The notes beneath the pieces were generated by a model that did no database searches, was not told the DNA's origin, and was given only the letters and a program-made list of their open reading frames with translations. Shown piece by piece: positions 1 to 32,624 of a stretch of DNA of 64,000 nt. Position 1 is the stretch's first letter, and each line of letters starts with the position of its first letter. Position numbers and translations under genes: made by a program. Source of the stretch: Karalla daura (Eukaryota; Chordata; Actinopteri; Chaetodontiformes; Leiognathidae); the NCBI GenBank assembly GCA_029224185.1, contig CM055196.1, positions 13,270,009-13,334,008 on the forward strand, given 5' to 3'.

Positions 1-1492
1 TGAAGTACCTGCAGGATGCAAGCACTTAGAGGAACGACATGGAGGATTTAGTGGCATCTAGCAGCGAGGCTGCAGATTGCAACAGATTGCAGATTGGTTT
101 ACGGTTCCGGGCTTCTGTGGAAATATCTCAAAGGACATCTCTTTTGTATGGCCCTCATTGTAGGGATATTCAGGTGATTGCTAATGCTGACATTCTCATG
201 AATAACTTATCCCACTTCTGTTGATAGTTCCCTCATGTTCCACATCTGTCCTTCATCTGCTAGGTTAAATAGGAAATTGGCAATCCAAGCATGAGGTTTG
301 TGTATTTTTGAAATGCAGGTAAACCTCTGACACACGTCTTTGATGTGAAATCAACCTCTGTATACAGTACATACAGAATCAATACAATACTGGTTTACTG
401 TGATACCATCTGGGACTGTGCAATCTTATCAGACCATTACACTTGAAAGGACTCGCCTTAAGTCTCAGTGCAGGCTCTCCACTTGGAGAGAATAGTCTCA
501 GTGTTGCGTCGTAACAGATGTTAACTCTGGGCACAACTGTCCCTGCTGAACCCGCAGCTTGTCCTTTTTAAAGACCGAGCACAGCCTCACAAAAAGGAGA
601 CTGTGTGTACCCTCAAGAAACTCGCTGTGAAAATGAAATTATGTGGAGGAACAAGGAAACCTTAAATCCAGATGTCATATTTGAAGTGGCTAATAGGGAC
701 TGCGCAGAACGTCAGGCTCCACCGAGGTGGCAGACACTGAGGCGTGTATCCCAAAGAGAAGAGAGAAGGATTCACTGGCGTACTGGGCTGAGCAACGGCA
801 TTTCACCGCAGTGTGTCTGCGTGTGCCAGCAGCCAGCCACTGTCATCTGCAAGACAAGGAAACTGCAGTCAGACACACAGACAGAGGCTGCAATGTAGGC
901 TCAGACACTCACGGATGCACATTAAATGTAAGCAAAATGAAGCGTGTGGTCAGGATTTACATCCTGCTCCAGGTTTGTTTTACTTCAACCTGGTGTGAAC
1001 ACATACTCATCCCCGCCAGATTTTCGGCTCCAGGCGAATGTTGCCGTGCTTAATCAGGATTAGGGCCTCCTTGAAGTCCATGTGAAATGAAGATGTGTCA
1101 TTTTGAATCCAGACGTGGTGCCAGCAGGGAGAATGTATGCTGCACGTCGTGCCAGGACGGAGTCTGGGCACCGTGTGCCGCAAAGCTGCAGATGGTCATC
1201 TACCGAAATAGGCCTTGGCACTGGAGCCACTACTATTCTGATGCTCTGATGATGATAGGCTTGAACCAAGTTTGGGTATGGAGGAGTAAAAATGTTAAAC
1301 AAAGCACCGCAGTTGCTTGCTTGCGACATCTCCCAGGACTTGAAATTGAAAGAATTCTGTTGAAAATAATTGTTACCCAAGGTGTTAATTTAATGTGTGG
1401 AGTGTCAATTTTGGCTGCAGGTTGTCTCCAATCACAACATGGTGGCCTTTGTTGCTGGTTTGCATCCTGGTCTTGGACTTTCTGCTTCGATT

Positions 1493-1730
1493 TTGCATGT
1501 TCTCTCCTATACATGTGTTTTTTTTTTCTTACTACTTTTGCTACCTATACAAGCATGTTTAGGGCAGTTGGAGACTCTAAATTTGCTCCTAGGTGTGTGT
1601 GAGAGTGAATGGTGCATTACCTGTCCATGGTGTATTCCCTTCCTTCTTCCTATGTGTGTGGAGATTGGTACCAGCAGACCCCTGCGACACCATTCGGTGC
1701 AGAGCGAATAAAGTAATGGCTTGATGAAAC
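1493..1730 (+). repeat. Degenerate tRNA-type short interspersed repeat
   Basis: The diagnostic middle (TTGGAGACTCTAAATTTGCT, CCTAGGTGTG, GAGAGTGAATGG) and an ATAAAGTAATGG end are recognisable. It shares these parts with the copy at 32625-32885. Confidence 0.6.
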
Positions 1731-3840
1731 AGAGCACTTGTAATACTGATGTAGGATTTTCTGACTAGCAAGTGAAGGCAGTTGAAGTTTTTTCCTGAAA
1801 ATGCAGAAGCACCTGAGAGAATGAGGTACTTGTTTTTGTGAAGAGTTGAGCTCCTGCTACTCTCAGTTGTTGCAGAGAACAGCCAGAGTATGATAGACGC
1901 CACGCACAGTTTAAACAAGCACTCGAGTATTTGTCTCGAGCGATCGTCTCCACATTCACTAGAGGATTAGAGGGCAGTGTGTAGGAGGCTGAAGGTATGC
2001 GAAGACTTGACATGCTCTCGCTAACCCAGCCAGTCACCCAGCGAGCAAAACAGCCAGCCAACGCAGCCCTGCCAGGAAACACACTGTATTTGATGAAGCA
2101 GATCTGGGAAGTCAGGTATTTTTAGAAGCCACTTTTAGCGAGAGGGAACACCTCCAAATCTGTGAAGAGGGGAAAAAAAAATTGCCCGAGTTTTCCCCAG
2201 GGTTGTTTTCCCTACACGACGCCTCCCGTAGCATCGGTTCACTACGCCGCCTGTCACCTCAGGAACCTGTAGCCAAGACGACGGTTTCTGTGAATGCCAT
2301 TATTGAGCCGTAGCAGAGGGCTGGAAACAAAAGATGGAAATGGCTACTACAACCAAGTTTATTTGCTCCTGCCGGATGAATTGACTCTTCTGGTGTTTTT
2401 TCTTTTCTCTATAAACAGTCGAATCAGTATCGGCGGTTCAACAGGTGATACACATAAGATACACAGAGCGGGATTCTCTGTAATGCATCCTGCTTTTTCT
2501 CCGTCATACATTTTAATAACTGCTAGAGCCATGGCAGCCTTGTTGCAGTGTGGTCCTGTCTTGTTATGCTACAAATATGTGTCTCCAGGGGTCCGTCTGT
2601 CGAGGGATGAACTGGGACTCTGAGACTTTGGGCTGACTCTAGGTTTGGCCCACAGGGACTGAGAACTTTAGCTCTGGCCCAGACTCACTTCTGGGTTTTG
2701 ACCCTAATGGTCAAAGTTCAACACACACATGAACAGCTGGATTTCCTGGATTTCAGGGTGCTTAGCTGCAGCTTTATGCAGACAACAAAAGTCTTTCTTT
2801 ATTTACATTATGGGCCGTTGTTTTCTGCTGCTCCTTACTTTAGACCTCATGTTACAAAATGATGGCAATATAATTGAATGCTTTATTTTTTTCTAGCCTT
2901 GTGTCTTGTTGAACTTTAAAATATATTTACCCCAGTAATATACGGTATACGGTAATGAAGAGGAGCATCAAAGTCAGAAATATTGCAAAGATGCGCTTAC
3001 GCATAGAAACATTGTTAGTATCATCAACCCAAAGTCAGTAATCACTCACAATAATTTGTGACATGCAACATCCGAGTATTTGTAGGTACTGTTTTTGCCA
3101 TTGTTTTGGTAAATTACCAGCCAGCATGGATCCTCTTACTCATGTCTTCCTCTGCTTGAATTATCTTTAATGCCTTTCAGACCATCTCCTACCCCCTCAG
3201 TGATAAAAACACAAAGTGTTTTCACATGTGATGATGCTGCATACCTGTGTCCTGTAAGTAATTGCAGTCAACATCAGAGCAACAATAACAACAACAGCAG
3301 CTGCAGAGTGAGCCCAGGCCTGAGGGCAGAAGGAAAGGGTGTGTGTGTATGTGTGTGCGTGTGTGTGTTGTTGTGACTGAATGTGAGTGAGGGGAAATGC
3401 CACGCATGCCTGAACACACAGACCAGCACATAGTTGTGTGAAAAACACATTGCTGGTCTTTAGTGGGCATGGGAGTGGAAGAGACCCAGAAACACTGGGA
3501 CGGGGAGGAGCGGGCTCACACACACCTTTGTGCGCGGCACTGAACAGAGATTTAGCCAAGCTCTCCTGAGCCAGCTGTCTGCATGAGAAAATCACATCAT
3601 GACGTGGAGCGGCGTCGCTCCCGACAAAAATCCCTCTGATCAGCACAACGCTGGATCTTGCTGAACATGCGCAGCCAGACGCTCTCTGTCTGGGGGGGAA
3701 AAAAAGGTGAAAAACACCACTTCAGATCAGATCATCAGATCAGTCCATCTTGGCACTCGAGAGTGTGACGCTGCAGGCGTGAGACGTTCGCTGGAATCTC
3801 TGGTGCGGTTTTGTCTTTGGCTGTGAGCAGAGGAAGCATC

Positions 3841-3882
3841 CTCTCCCTCTCTCTCTCTTTCTCTTTCTCTCTCTCTCTCTCT
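3841..3882 (+). repeat. CT microsatellite
   Basis: Almost pure CT with a few CCC and TTT interruptions, in igf1r intron 2. Confidence 0.9.
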
Positions 3883-4215
3883 GGCTGTCTGGGCTGATGT
3901 GGTTTAAACAAGTGTCTGGAGTGATCCACTCGGGGCTCCCGGGGAGGATCGCGTTGCCGGATGAGGATGTGGCCTGATGGAGCTCAGGGGGCTGTGGGGG
4001 TGGAGGGGTGTGGAGGATGTGTTGGTGGTGGTGGTGGTGGTGATGGGGGTGTCTCCGGGCCTCTCAGGGCCCCGATAGGCCCCGCTGTCTGCTACTGTAC
4101 TCCTGTCCTGCTACCTTACTGTCTGCTACTGCTCTCAACCCTATGTAACCTGAGCTCACCGGCTCTGACTCGGCACAGAGTGGGAGGCCTCACATCCCCA
4201 CGGTGCCATGGATCA

Positions 4216-4240
4216 GCGCAGTCTGCAGCAGACTGAGCGC
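4216..4240 (+). other. Inverted repeat
   Basis: CAGTCTGC (4219-4226) and GCAGACTG (4228-4235) form perfect 8-base arms around one base; GCG and CGC outside extend the symmetry. It sits just before a stretch with homeodomain-type motifs including TGATTGACA at 4312. Confidence 0.5.
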
Positions 4241-4856
4241 TGCGGCAGAGGGAGGTGATGGGAGACATAAATTGAATCATGTCCTGATGGAGCCATGACC
4301 ATTAGGAGGCATGATTGACACTTGATGTGCAGTGCTGACAGCAGCTTCCCTCAAAATCCCCCCCTGTCATCTCATCACAGACATATGATGAAGCTTGCCA
4401 AATTAAAAAAAAAAAGATCTCCCTGATCTCTACTTTTGTATTTTTTGCATTTGGATTAGATACATGAAAATTGTATTAATCCCTGCAGAAAATTCAGCAA
4501 TGAGGTAGAGAAAAAAAAACACACATTGATATTTCCAGTTATATATGGAAAACACAAAGATTTGCATCAGGTATATCCTAGTCCCTGTTAGGGTTATGAT
4601 ATTAGGAAGACAACATAGGCCTGTTTAGAATTGTTTCCCCCTACAAAAAAAAAGAAACCCTTATTTTGACTTTTCATATCAGCTCATGTTTTCTTATTTG
4701 GATGCCTTTCCAGCTCAGGGTCAGAGCAGTTCGCAGGAATAATGTCACTGAGGCTTGTTGTTGTTTGAGCTGCGTGTGTTCAGATTTTCCCCTTAACTTA
4801 TGGTTCCTCCGAATCAGTGGAAAAGCCATGCTTAATCACTATGGTTACGACCTCCC

Positions 4857-4893
4857 CTCCCCTCCTCCTCCTCCTCCTCCTCCTCCTCCTCCT
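4857..4893 (+). repeat. CCT trinucleotide repeat
   Basis: About twelve CCT units in igf1r intron 2. Confidence 0.9.
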
Positions 4894-5525
4894 AACGCCT
4901 GTTCAAGAGAGGACTTGTTTACCATCTCTGCTCCAGACTCAATAACATGTCAATCATCTGGATTAGCTCCTCCCCTGCCCACCTGCTATTGGTCGAGCAG
5001 ATCGCTCCCAGTTTAACCCCCACCCCTCTTCTCTCCTGACACCCTCCTCCCTGCCGTCCCTCCCCTCGAGCCCCACTGTGAATAATGAATGATTTCCCAA
5101 CTGTCTGTCACGCTTCCTACTTATCTTCTGTGACACAGTGAAAACATACCACGCTTTGATAGAAGGTACTTCATCTTTCGTATGTCTTTTTTTTTTTTTT
5201 TTACTTCTCCCTTTGGCTGACACCTCCGATTGGCCGTGAAGGAAGGAGACGGGGTTAGGGGAATCACATCCGTTTTTCCAAACTTATTATGTTTTCACAG
5301 CACACTTGAGCCTCGGAGGTGGTGCGGTGGCCTGCCAGCAGTAAACGTGTCACCGGTCTCCCAGTGTAAACAGCGTAGTAGTCCACTTACGCAGACGCTA
5401 CGCTGCTTGCATTGAGATGAGCTGCCGCACTGCAATCGTCCTCCCAGGACTCTCGCAGGGGTGCTGTTACTCAGTATGCCGTTTGTTTGAGAATCCAGCT
5501 CTGAACCTGCTCACCCATCCTCCTA

Positions 5526-5526
<1 letters not shown>

Positions 5527-5571
<45 letters not shown>
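5527..5571 (+). repeat. CA microsatellite
   Basis: About 22 CA units in igf1r intron 2. Confidence 0.95.
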
Positions 5572-5574
<3 letters not shown>

Positions 5575-6748
5575 CATCAGGACCCCTCTGCAGGCAGACA
5601 GTGTTGAAATCTAGCCATCTTGTTATCAGATTGAGGCTATTTCTTGTCAATACAGACTGTGTTGCAGGGGAGGGAGGGGAAGGCATGGTTGAACAGCTCT
5701 GGGCCTCATAACCCTGAACACCCCCCCCCCCCCCTTTGCTCACCCTCACCCCCTCACCCCCACCCGCATGCTGTGCTTTAAGAGAGCAAGGCCAGAGCCT
5801 GATGCAGGAATACATTTGATGTCTGCCTGCACTGCAGACTCCTTTTGTGTCACACATCATATATTTTATTTTGGTTTGAACACAGGGCTTGTAAGTGTCT
5901 CGGGAGCGTCTCGTGAGTTATTCTTTATTTTCAATTTTACATTTTTCATTTTTTCTCATCACACACCATCATCTCCTTTGTGGCCTCCTCCTCCTCTTCT
6001 CGAGTTTCCTGAACGATTCCCGAAGTTGTTATTGTGTTGTTGCAGCAGAACAAGGGATTAACATTCTCCCCCTCGAATCCTCTGCAGCCCGAAACATTCT
6101 GCGGATTCTTCACATAGTCCTGCACGCTGGCATGATACCTTCGGAGCAAACAGACAGGCAAACAGTGAGCGGCACTTGTGTGTCTCTCAGGCCAGTTACT
6201 GCTGCGTCCTTCTCCCCCTGCGGCTGTGTTTAATGGCAGTAGCAGGGATGCACCGGCTGCTCAGGAGGGGACTCCTCAGATTCCTCATTGCTGTCTTTTT
6301 TCATCTTGTTTACTATTGATAAATAAACAGCAGGGGATGGCTAGGTTGATGGTCGGCCATGGTTCCTGACTTGTTTGCTCAGGGAGAAAGCAGCAGCATC
6401 CACTGTGTGACAGCCCCAGCATCCTAAACCACCCTGCCCCTCCCTCGCTCTCCTGACAGTTTGACTTATTTGACTGCGCAGCCTTGCATCATTGTCAAAG
6501 TTTTTGTGATTGCTGCCTTGTCTCGGTGTCAGACAGCACGGGTCAAATTGCAGCCTGGTGACGACCATAATTTATTCCTGCTCGCATTGAGCATCCACTC
6601 AGCGGGACTACGGACATGATGACGTCTTATCTTGAGAGGAGCCCCTTGTTAGGCAGTCCCTTTCCTTTGAAGTAGTGGAAACCCACAATGCCCCGCATAG
6701 CTATGTGTGGAGAGCAGCAGCGTGGAAATAGGGCTGCATTAGGAGCAT

Positions 6749-6758
6749 CTATAAATAG
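6749..6758 (+). promoter_or_regulatory. Perfect MEF2 consensus in igf1r intron 2
   Basis: CTATAAATAG fits the MEF2 consensus CTAWWWWTAG exactly. Function is unproven. Confidence 0.35.
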
Positions 6759-8289
6759 TGGATTGTATCCTTGATACCACGGGTTGTTTGGTCACACAGT
6801 GAAACCGGGTCGACTTATATGGATTTAAGGCAGCAGCCCCCGTCGCTGAGCGCTCTTCTTCTGGAGGAAGGAATGCGTCTTTGGAATTACTCTTCATTGA
6901 GGAATCTGTTAAAATGATGCGGAAGGGAAGGAAGGAACCTCCTCCAATAAGCCTCATTAGAGTTTGCCTTGGCTGCCCCCTTTTGGTAGGATTCCAAGAA
7001 AATTAATCCTCGCTGATATTTCTCCCCCTTTTTCTCCACTTCCACCTCCAACCCCCCCACTCACCACCCACCACCACCTCACTCTGCAAATGCAACACTG
7101 ACCTGCCTGCTCTGACCGCACTAATGTCAGCCTCGTATTTCCAATCAAATCACAGCTGCCATGTGAGAACCTGTGTGTGTTGGCATTTGATGCTGTAGTT
7201 TTAAAAAAGACCCTTGCCATTTTCTTTGGATCGGATCCAGACTTGTTGGATACACTATTCATGAAGGACCACAGAGCCAGACAACTCCTGGTGTGCAGAA
7301 CATAGTGTGAAGCTATATATAGCGCAGCACTGGCCATACAGCTAAATTCTCTTACTCTTGTTCATGTTAATAGTGCAAATAAAATGCTGTGTAATTTCAA
7401 GGCCAGACTTATCAGGAGGCCAGATATTGGAAATTCCCGTTTGGTCAAATGCTAAAAATTTGGGTGAGGTTTTCTGAATGAAATTAGGTTTTGTTGTCTT
7501 TGCTGTTTAAGGAAAGTTACGTAGTTATTCTTCTGTCATGGAATCCTGACGGAATTTTCCAGATGGACCAATTCAACCTCTCCTGCTCTATTAGATTTGA
7601 CTGCATGTGAGAAAGAATGGCAAGTATTTGAGACGCCGTCAGAAGCGGGAAGAGCTCACCCCCCCCCCTCTTTTCCCTTGTGAAAGGAAACTTGAGTTGG
7701 CACTGGTGGGAGGGGGGAGTTGCGTGTGTTTGCTCTGCAGCATTGCCGTAGTGCACCGTCACGTTCTTAACCTACACAGATGTTTTGTAAGGCAGCATGA
7801 AATATTCATCAAGAGATTAGCTCGGCTGCCGGCTTCATTCTCGTGACTGATTCACAAAGCGAGCCGCCGATGCTCCCGACACCCGCATTTCATTTAAAAG
7901 CAAATAAACAAGCGTAGCTCCTTTTCCTCGCTTTCTCTAGGGCGCACAGATATTCACATACCAACATACATTTTATATATTGCACGCACATGCTCTGTCC
8001 ATTTTTATCACAGAGATGCCTGTAAAAAGTTCCTTTTAATAGAATGATAGCTCTAATGGTGACAACGTAGCAAAATTTGTTTTGCAAAATATAATGGCAC
8101 ACGTGAAAGAGAGTGGTGTGTTTAAGTGTACTTTTGTCTGGGTTTGTAAGATTTTGTGTGGATGTGTGTGTGTGCGTGAGTGTGTGTGTGTGCACATTTC
8201 CTTCCAGCTCTGCTGCTGGCTTTGCACCAGGAGGCGGTTGCTAAGGAACCAGGAGTGCTGTTCCTCTTATTTCACTTCAGTCCAGTGTA

Positions 8290-8345
8290 GTTCAGCTCAG
8301 CTTTATTGCCCCTGTGGGGAAATTTGTTTCGCAGCAATACCAAAA
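8290..8345 (+). repeat. Dispersed repeat tail (CTTTATTGCCCC..GGGGAAATT)
   Basis: GCTTTATTGCCCCTGTGGGG then AAATTTG, GCAGCAA and AACAATAAATAG. Shares its order of motifs with copies at 16752 and 54028. Confidence 0.5.
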
Positions 8346-10043
8346 AGCATAACAATAAATAGATAACACTTAAGGCTCGAATACACAGACAACACGAGGG
8401 TATGTCTGCGTGTGTGCGTGCGTGTGGTGGCTTTCTTATCCACTCTTCATTTCCCCAAAGACACCTGAACTCAGTCTTTCCCAGAGCAGAGCAGCCCTTC
8501 ATCTTGACATCTCCTCAAGCAGGGAACAATCATTAGCACACACAAAAAAACACCTTTCACTATTATTACACACAGAGACAGACAGGCCAGGTGCTCTTTC
8601 AATGGTGTTGGACTCATTTGAAAGTGGGACACTCCTGCCTGCAGTGTCTCAAGATTAGTTAACGGTGGGAATCGTCTGCTTTCTTCACTCTACATCTGCT
8701 TATTCAGAAGTGTGTCTCTAAAAATAGGCTACAGTAAAAGTGCTTATGAGCATTAACAACAGACCCTTTTCATTTGCCTCTCTCCCATCCGCGTCACTGT
8801 TCATTCAAGTGCAAAGCCGACAAGACTGTCAGAAAGGAACGCTGTTCTCGTGTTCTTGTGTCTTGTTACCTGAATGAATGCGTTTGTCTTCTCCACGCCA
8901 GAGTTCGGATCTGGAAAGCGTTTTTCTCTGGGGTTTGAGGCGGATAACAGTCATTTTGTAAGTGCTGTTAGATAAATCTGACAAACTGTCAGGATGCACC
9001 ATCTGTCAAATGTACTATTTGTCTGTCCCAAGCCATGGAAAAAGGCTGCGTGTTATTGATAACATATTGTTATGGGCTTTGGTTTCTCAGTGATGCTCAG
9101 TAAACAGTGGAGCTTCTATTATTCATATTACTCAGGCTTAATTTAAAACACCCAGCACGATTGTTTTACTGCTGCTTTTTTTCCTTCACAGCCCTGAGCT
9201 ATGTCCAGTGGCTCCTTCCTAGGAGCTGTACAGATGGCAGCACTCGCTTTGCTGCAATAGTCTTCTACGCCATTGTAAAAGAATTTAAATAAGCAAGAAG
9301 AAAATAAACAGTTTTAATCTCTCAGATAACTGATACTATTTCGTTCATCCCTTTGGCATCACATGGATCTATCTGTGTGGAGATGGGCTTTAGATATTTA
9401 GGCTTTGAGTTTTTGCACTATGAATAGTAAAACTAATATATGGGACGTGTTTAGTCATACCAGAAGAACTTACCCTTATTGTTTTCTAAATATACAATTT
9501 TGGAAGTTGGAGTTTTAGAAACAGGTCAAATGCAGAATGAGCCTTCTGATTGTGAGAATTCACCATTGATTTAGAATTATCAGACAACCTTATAAAGTGC
9601 AACTTGAACACTGATTTTTCAGGAAAAACTACAGTTTACTCATCAGTCTCAATTTTTGAAGCGAAATGTCAGATAGAGCCTAATAATTCCAATGTGACGA
9701 GGTTTTTCATTACAAAAGGATTTGATCCAGTGTTATGGTCATTGTGGAGGCTGCCATTCATGGTTTTATTGTATTAACAGGGATTACTGTAATTTTGTTC
9801 ACGCCATTAATACCAGGGGAAGGTTAAATGAGTTCTGCACCGTATCTACTGTACTATGTCTGAGTCTGACGTGACCTTTAAACCAACATCTGAGTTTTGT
9901 CCCTTTTTGACCTTTATATTCCTGGACTGTGTGGTAATAGCATCCTGCAGTGCAGGCTTTTCACACCTGTCCTAAACTGACCTCCATCTCCCTCTCCCTC
10001 TCCCGCCCTCTCCCCCTCTCTCCCTCTCTCTCTATTCCTCCAG

Positions 10044-29314
<19,271 letters not shown>

Positions 29315-29322
29315 TATCAGAC

Positions 29323-29373
29323 CAGCCCCTCCTCCTTCTCCTCCTCCTCCTTCTCCTCCTCCTCTTTGTCTTC
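29323..29373 (+). repeat. TCC-rich repeat just after igf1r stop
   Basis: CTCC/TCC units with interruptions, beginning 9 bases after the stop codon. Confidence 0.8.
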
Positions 29374-30780
29374 TTACACAGGGTAACACAAGCCTCTCCT
29401 CCATCTCCTACAGAGGGATGGATGAGGTAAGAAATGACTTTCCTCTACTGTGTGCCAGTAGATGGCCTCTCTGTGTTTGACTTCTTAAAGGTCAATCAGA
29501 AACTCTGAGAGAGAGAGAAAGAGCACAGAAACCTGCTAAAGCATTTGGAGTTTGGTGGCTCAGACTCAACACTGGGGAACTCCTTCCTGTGCAGTCCGTA
29601 TTTCAATTGCTGTCGCAGAAGTCCTTCCAGGAGGAAAACGATACGGGCATGTATCCTGACTTACAGATGCAGCCGTGGACTTAAAGAAAATCCTCTCTTT
29701 TCTTAGCATATCTGCCAGCAAATCCAACAGAAGAGCACTTTTTTTTCCTGATGATTTCAGAGAGGAAGTTGTGGATATCTGAGTGTGTATTTATACAAAC
29801 ACGTGATTCTCTCTATAATATGGTATAGCTCCGTCACGACTTTCCATCAAAATGACTTTGTACGGCATGAAGAGACTGCCTCAAATTCTAGAAAGTGCAG
29901 ACTGAGATGGTTGTTTCATGTTCCTGTTGACGTGTCTGTGGGTGTAGATTCCTGTCAGAGGTGGGTCGGAACGAAAGAGGAGGGCCTATTGTGTGTCTGC
30001 CAAATGATTGCCAAATCAAGCTGTCACTCCAGTCTCCTGCAGGTCGCCCTTCTTGTTTGAGGCTGTGATTCAGAGTTGAGATAAGTCTGTCTGGGAAGTA
30101 GTAAATTGTTCGACGGTATTCATATGTCGCGCTGGAGCAGCTGTGTGCGTGTCTGTGTGCATGTGTGTGTGTGTGAGAGACAGGAGAGAAGACAGCGTCT
30201 GAGGATACAAGCTGCATCCACACCTGCAGTCAGAGCGTTCCTCAGGATATGCAGCATCAGCACTGTGGGTGGAATAAATCTAGCAAGGCCTTGTGGTTCT
30301 CTGCATCAAAACGTGAAATTTCTAGGATGTGATTTGCATTCGGAGAGGCCAGTACGACAGCAGGACAGATCCAGTTACATTCAGGGAATTACATACAACA
30401 TTGGGGGTCTCAAAAGATAATGAAAACATTCGTTGAACTGCAGTTACACATATCGACCAAAATTTCAATCAAAAATGTAATTTATTGAGTTTCAAAGTCC
30501 ATTCACGTGGAGACATGGTGAATTGAAAACTGACGTGAATCGGTCAACTCTGAATCACAGCCTGAGTCGGTCTTTGTTTCAGTTTAAAGAAAGACAGAAA
30601 AAAAGAGAAAAGTCCAAACAAAGCATCCTGAGTCTCACACTGCAAATCACTGAACTTCACCATCAAGGGATATGACTCTGCCTCCACTTTATTTATTCAA
30701 AGCATATCTGGCATTTTGTTTTTTTCAATGTTTGTGTTTCACGTGCGGGGTGGGCGTTGGTCGCTGGTCACTGCTGTTCA

Positions 30781-30786
30781 AATAAA
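30781..30786 (+). terminator. igf1r: Possible proximal poly(A) signal of igf1r
   Basis: AATAAA followed by a second AATAAA-like motif 10 bases later; no strong downstream GU-rich element is obvious. Confidence 0.25.
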
Positions 30787-31197
30787 AACAACAAAATAAA
30801 TGGCACCGAGCAGCAGACGAGCAGAGTCCGAGACAGTGAAACAAGAAGCTGTTGGATCGGGTTTCAGCAGCCGAGAGACATCAACGAAATCACAGCAGGT
30901 CTCCTTTGAAAGAGACGTTTGATTCTCGACATTTCAAACGCATATAAAGGTCTTACAGTTGCATTTTAGACTGCAGGATCGTTTTTATACACATCATTGG
31001 TTTTGTCACTTTTTTAAAACCTTTTTATGGTTCAAAATGTTTGCCTCTATGTCTGTACAGAACAAAAGCTGCTATTTTATTCTTTTTTTTTTCTCTTTTG
31101 GATGTTATATATAAAGAAATCCTTCAGGTTTGGTACTTTATGGTCTCCACTATGGTCCGTTTCTTATATCTTCAAACTCTGTTTAAAAAAAAAATCA

Positions 31198-31203
31198 AAT
31201 AAA
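31198..31203 (+). terminator. igf1r: Possible proximal poly(A) signal of igf1r
   Basis: AATAAA within an A-rich stretch; use of this site would give a 3' UTR of about 1.9 kb and would remove the let-7 and miR-99/100 seed matches further on. Confidence 0.35.
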
Positions 31204-31348
31204 ACAACAAAAAATAAGATGATTTAGATAATAGAACCATTTTTTCTGTTACCCCAAAAGGTCTTTTTTTTCTTTAACACTATATTTTGCTCATTGCCTT
31301 TTATTTTTTTATGAAATCTTTCCTCCTGTATTTGTTTTGTGGATGTCT

Positions 31349-31396
31349 ATATTATTATTATTAATATTATTATTATTATTATTAATATTATTATTT
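31349..31396 (+). repeat. ATT repeat in igf1r 3' UTR
   Basis: About fifteen ATT units with two AAT interruptions. Confidence 0.9.
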
Positions 31397-32350
31397 GGAA
31401 TGGACACCTTAGCTCGATGTGTGAGTGTGTACTTTCTGCACCCTTTTTGTACTTTGTTGTCTAGCACTGCGCCTAGCGTTGCCCTCTAGGCGCAACTCAA
31501 TCTCAGGTCAAAGTAAAGGCTTTGCTTTCTCCACACATTCTCATGATCGTCCTCTCCTTGGATCCCCGCACCTTTTCCCTCCCTCTCTCCCCCTCCCCTC
31601 TCCCATCTTCATCATGTCTCGTTGAGTCCAGTAGTGCCCTGCCTCCCTGATCGACTTCTACAACCTGTTCCCCCTCTTCCCCGTGCCTCCTTCTCAAGTC
31701 AGGCTCATTTCCGATAAACAAGATATTAACTTTATACCAGATCTGGATCTTTTAACCCATCCATCTTCTGCCTCTTCTTGACTCAATAGGGCTAACTGGG
31801 TTGTCTTGTTTGCCTTAATTACGCCAACCACCTCTCAATCATTTAAAATATGATTATTTTTTCCACTTTTTTCTTCTTCTTTTTTTTGCTCAGTAACTTG
31901 ACACTCAAGCGCAATATGACGCCACTTCTGCTCATGTCACTTCTCCAAAGTGAGAACTGGTCTTATTTTGTCTGTCTTCATGATCACTGCTTCTGAAAAC
32001 CAAATACAGGATGGGTTAAAGTCCAGGGAAGGGAACACATTTCAATGTAATGAATGGAAAAGGTCTTAAAAAGGAGACTGAAAAGTGGAAGTGTTTTGAA
32101 GGATTTCTCCTCATCTTTTGAAAATGTTGCCTGGTGATTATTATTATTATTTTTTCCCTTTTTTGAATTTTTTTTTCTCTGTAGGAGTGTTATTTATTTA
32201 TTTTTTATTTTCCTTTTGTGATATCAGTTTAAATCACTGTATAATTGCCCCATGATTCAGTATAAAGTTGGACTTTTTTGTATGTAATTTTCTTTGGTGT
32301 CATGCCTGGGGGACTTAAAAACCTTTTTTTCCCTTTGAGTATATATATAT

Positions 32351-32358
32351 CTACCTCA
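32351..32358 (+). promoter_or_regulatory. let-7 seed match (8mer) in igf1r 3' UTR
   Basis: CTACCTCA is the full 8mer complement of the let-7/miR-98 seed. It lies in an AT-rich context, favourable for access. Function is inferred. Confidence 0.45.
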
Positions 32359-32624
32359 CTCAAATATATATGTATGCGTATGGAAAACAAGTACATCTCA
32401 CTCTTTCTCAACAGTTTGTGTAGGAACCTCATCATCTGGATAAAACCCACAGGGATCTAGAGACACCTCACAAAGTGGACTAGGACAGGAGGTGGAAAAT
32501 CTGTGTGCTGCTGTTTTCCACCACAGAGCTTTATGAGAAGTTACCTCTGAGAGTGGAGAGTTTCATCATCTGCTGAGGCACTTTTAAGTGGTTTATATCA
32601 CATAATTATTTATACTGGGGTACA

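Larger units (their letters stand above)
1..10043 (+). other. igf1r: igf1r intron 2 (3' part), no coding exon seen
   Basis: No exon resembling the 540 bp L1-domain exon 2 or a signal peptide is present, so the whole stretch is intron 2 lying before exon 3. Short open frames here have no recognisable product. The intron holds a degenerate short repeat near 1493-1730, pyrimidine and CA microsatellites, an inverted repeat at 4216-4240, a perfect MEF2 consensus at 6749-6758 and a repeat tail at 8290-8345. Large first introns of growth-factor receptors often carry enhancers; conservation would have to be tested. Confidence 0.85.

Noticed and set aside
1..10043. Search for igf1r exon 2 or an alternative first exon
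   Set aside because: No frame resembles the L1 domain or a signal peptide followed by a suitable donor.
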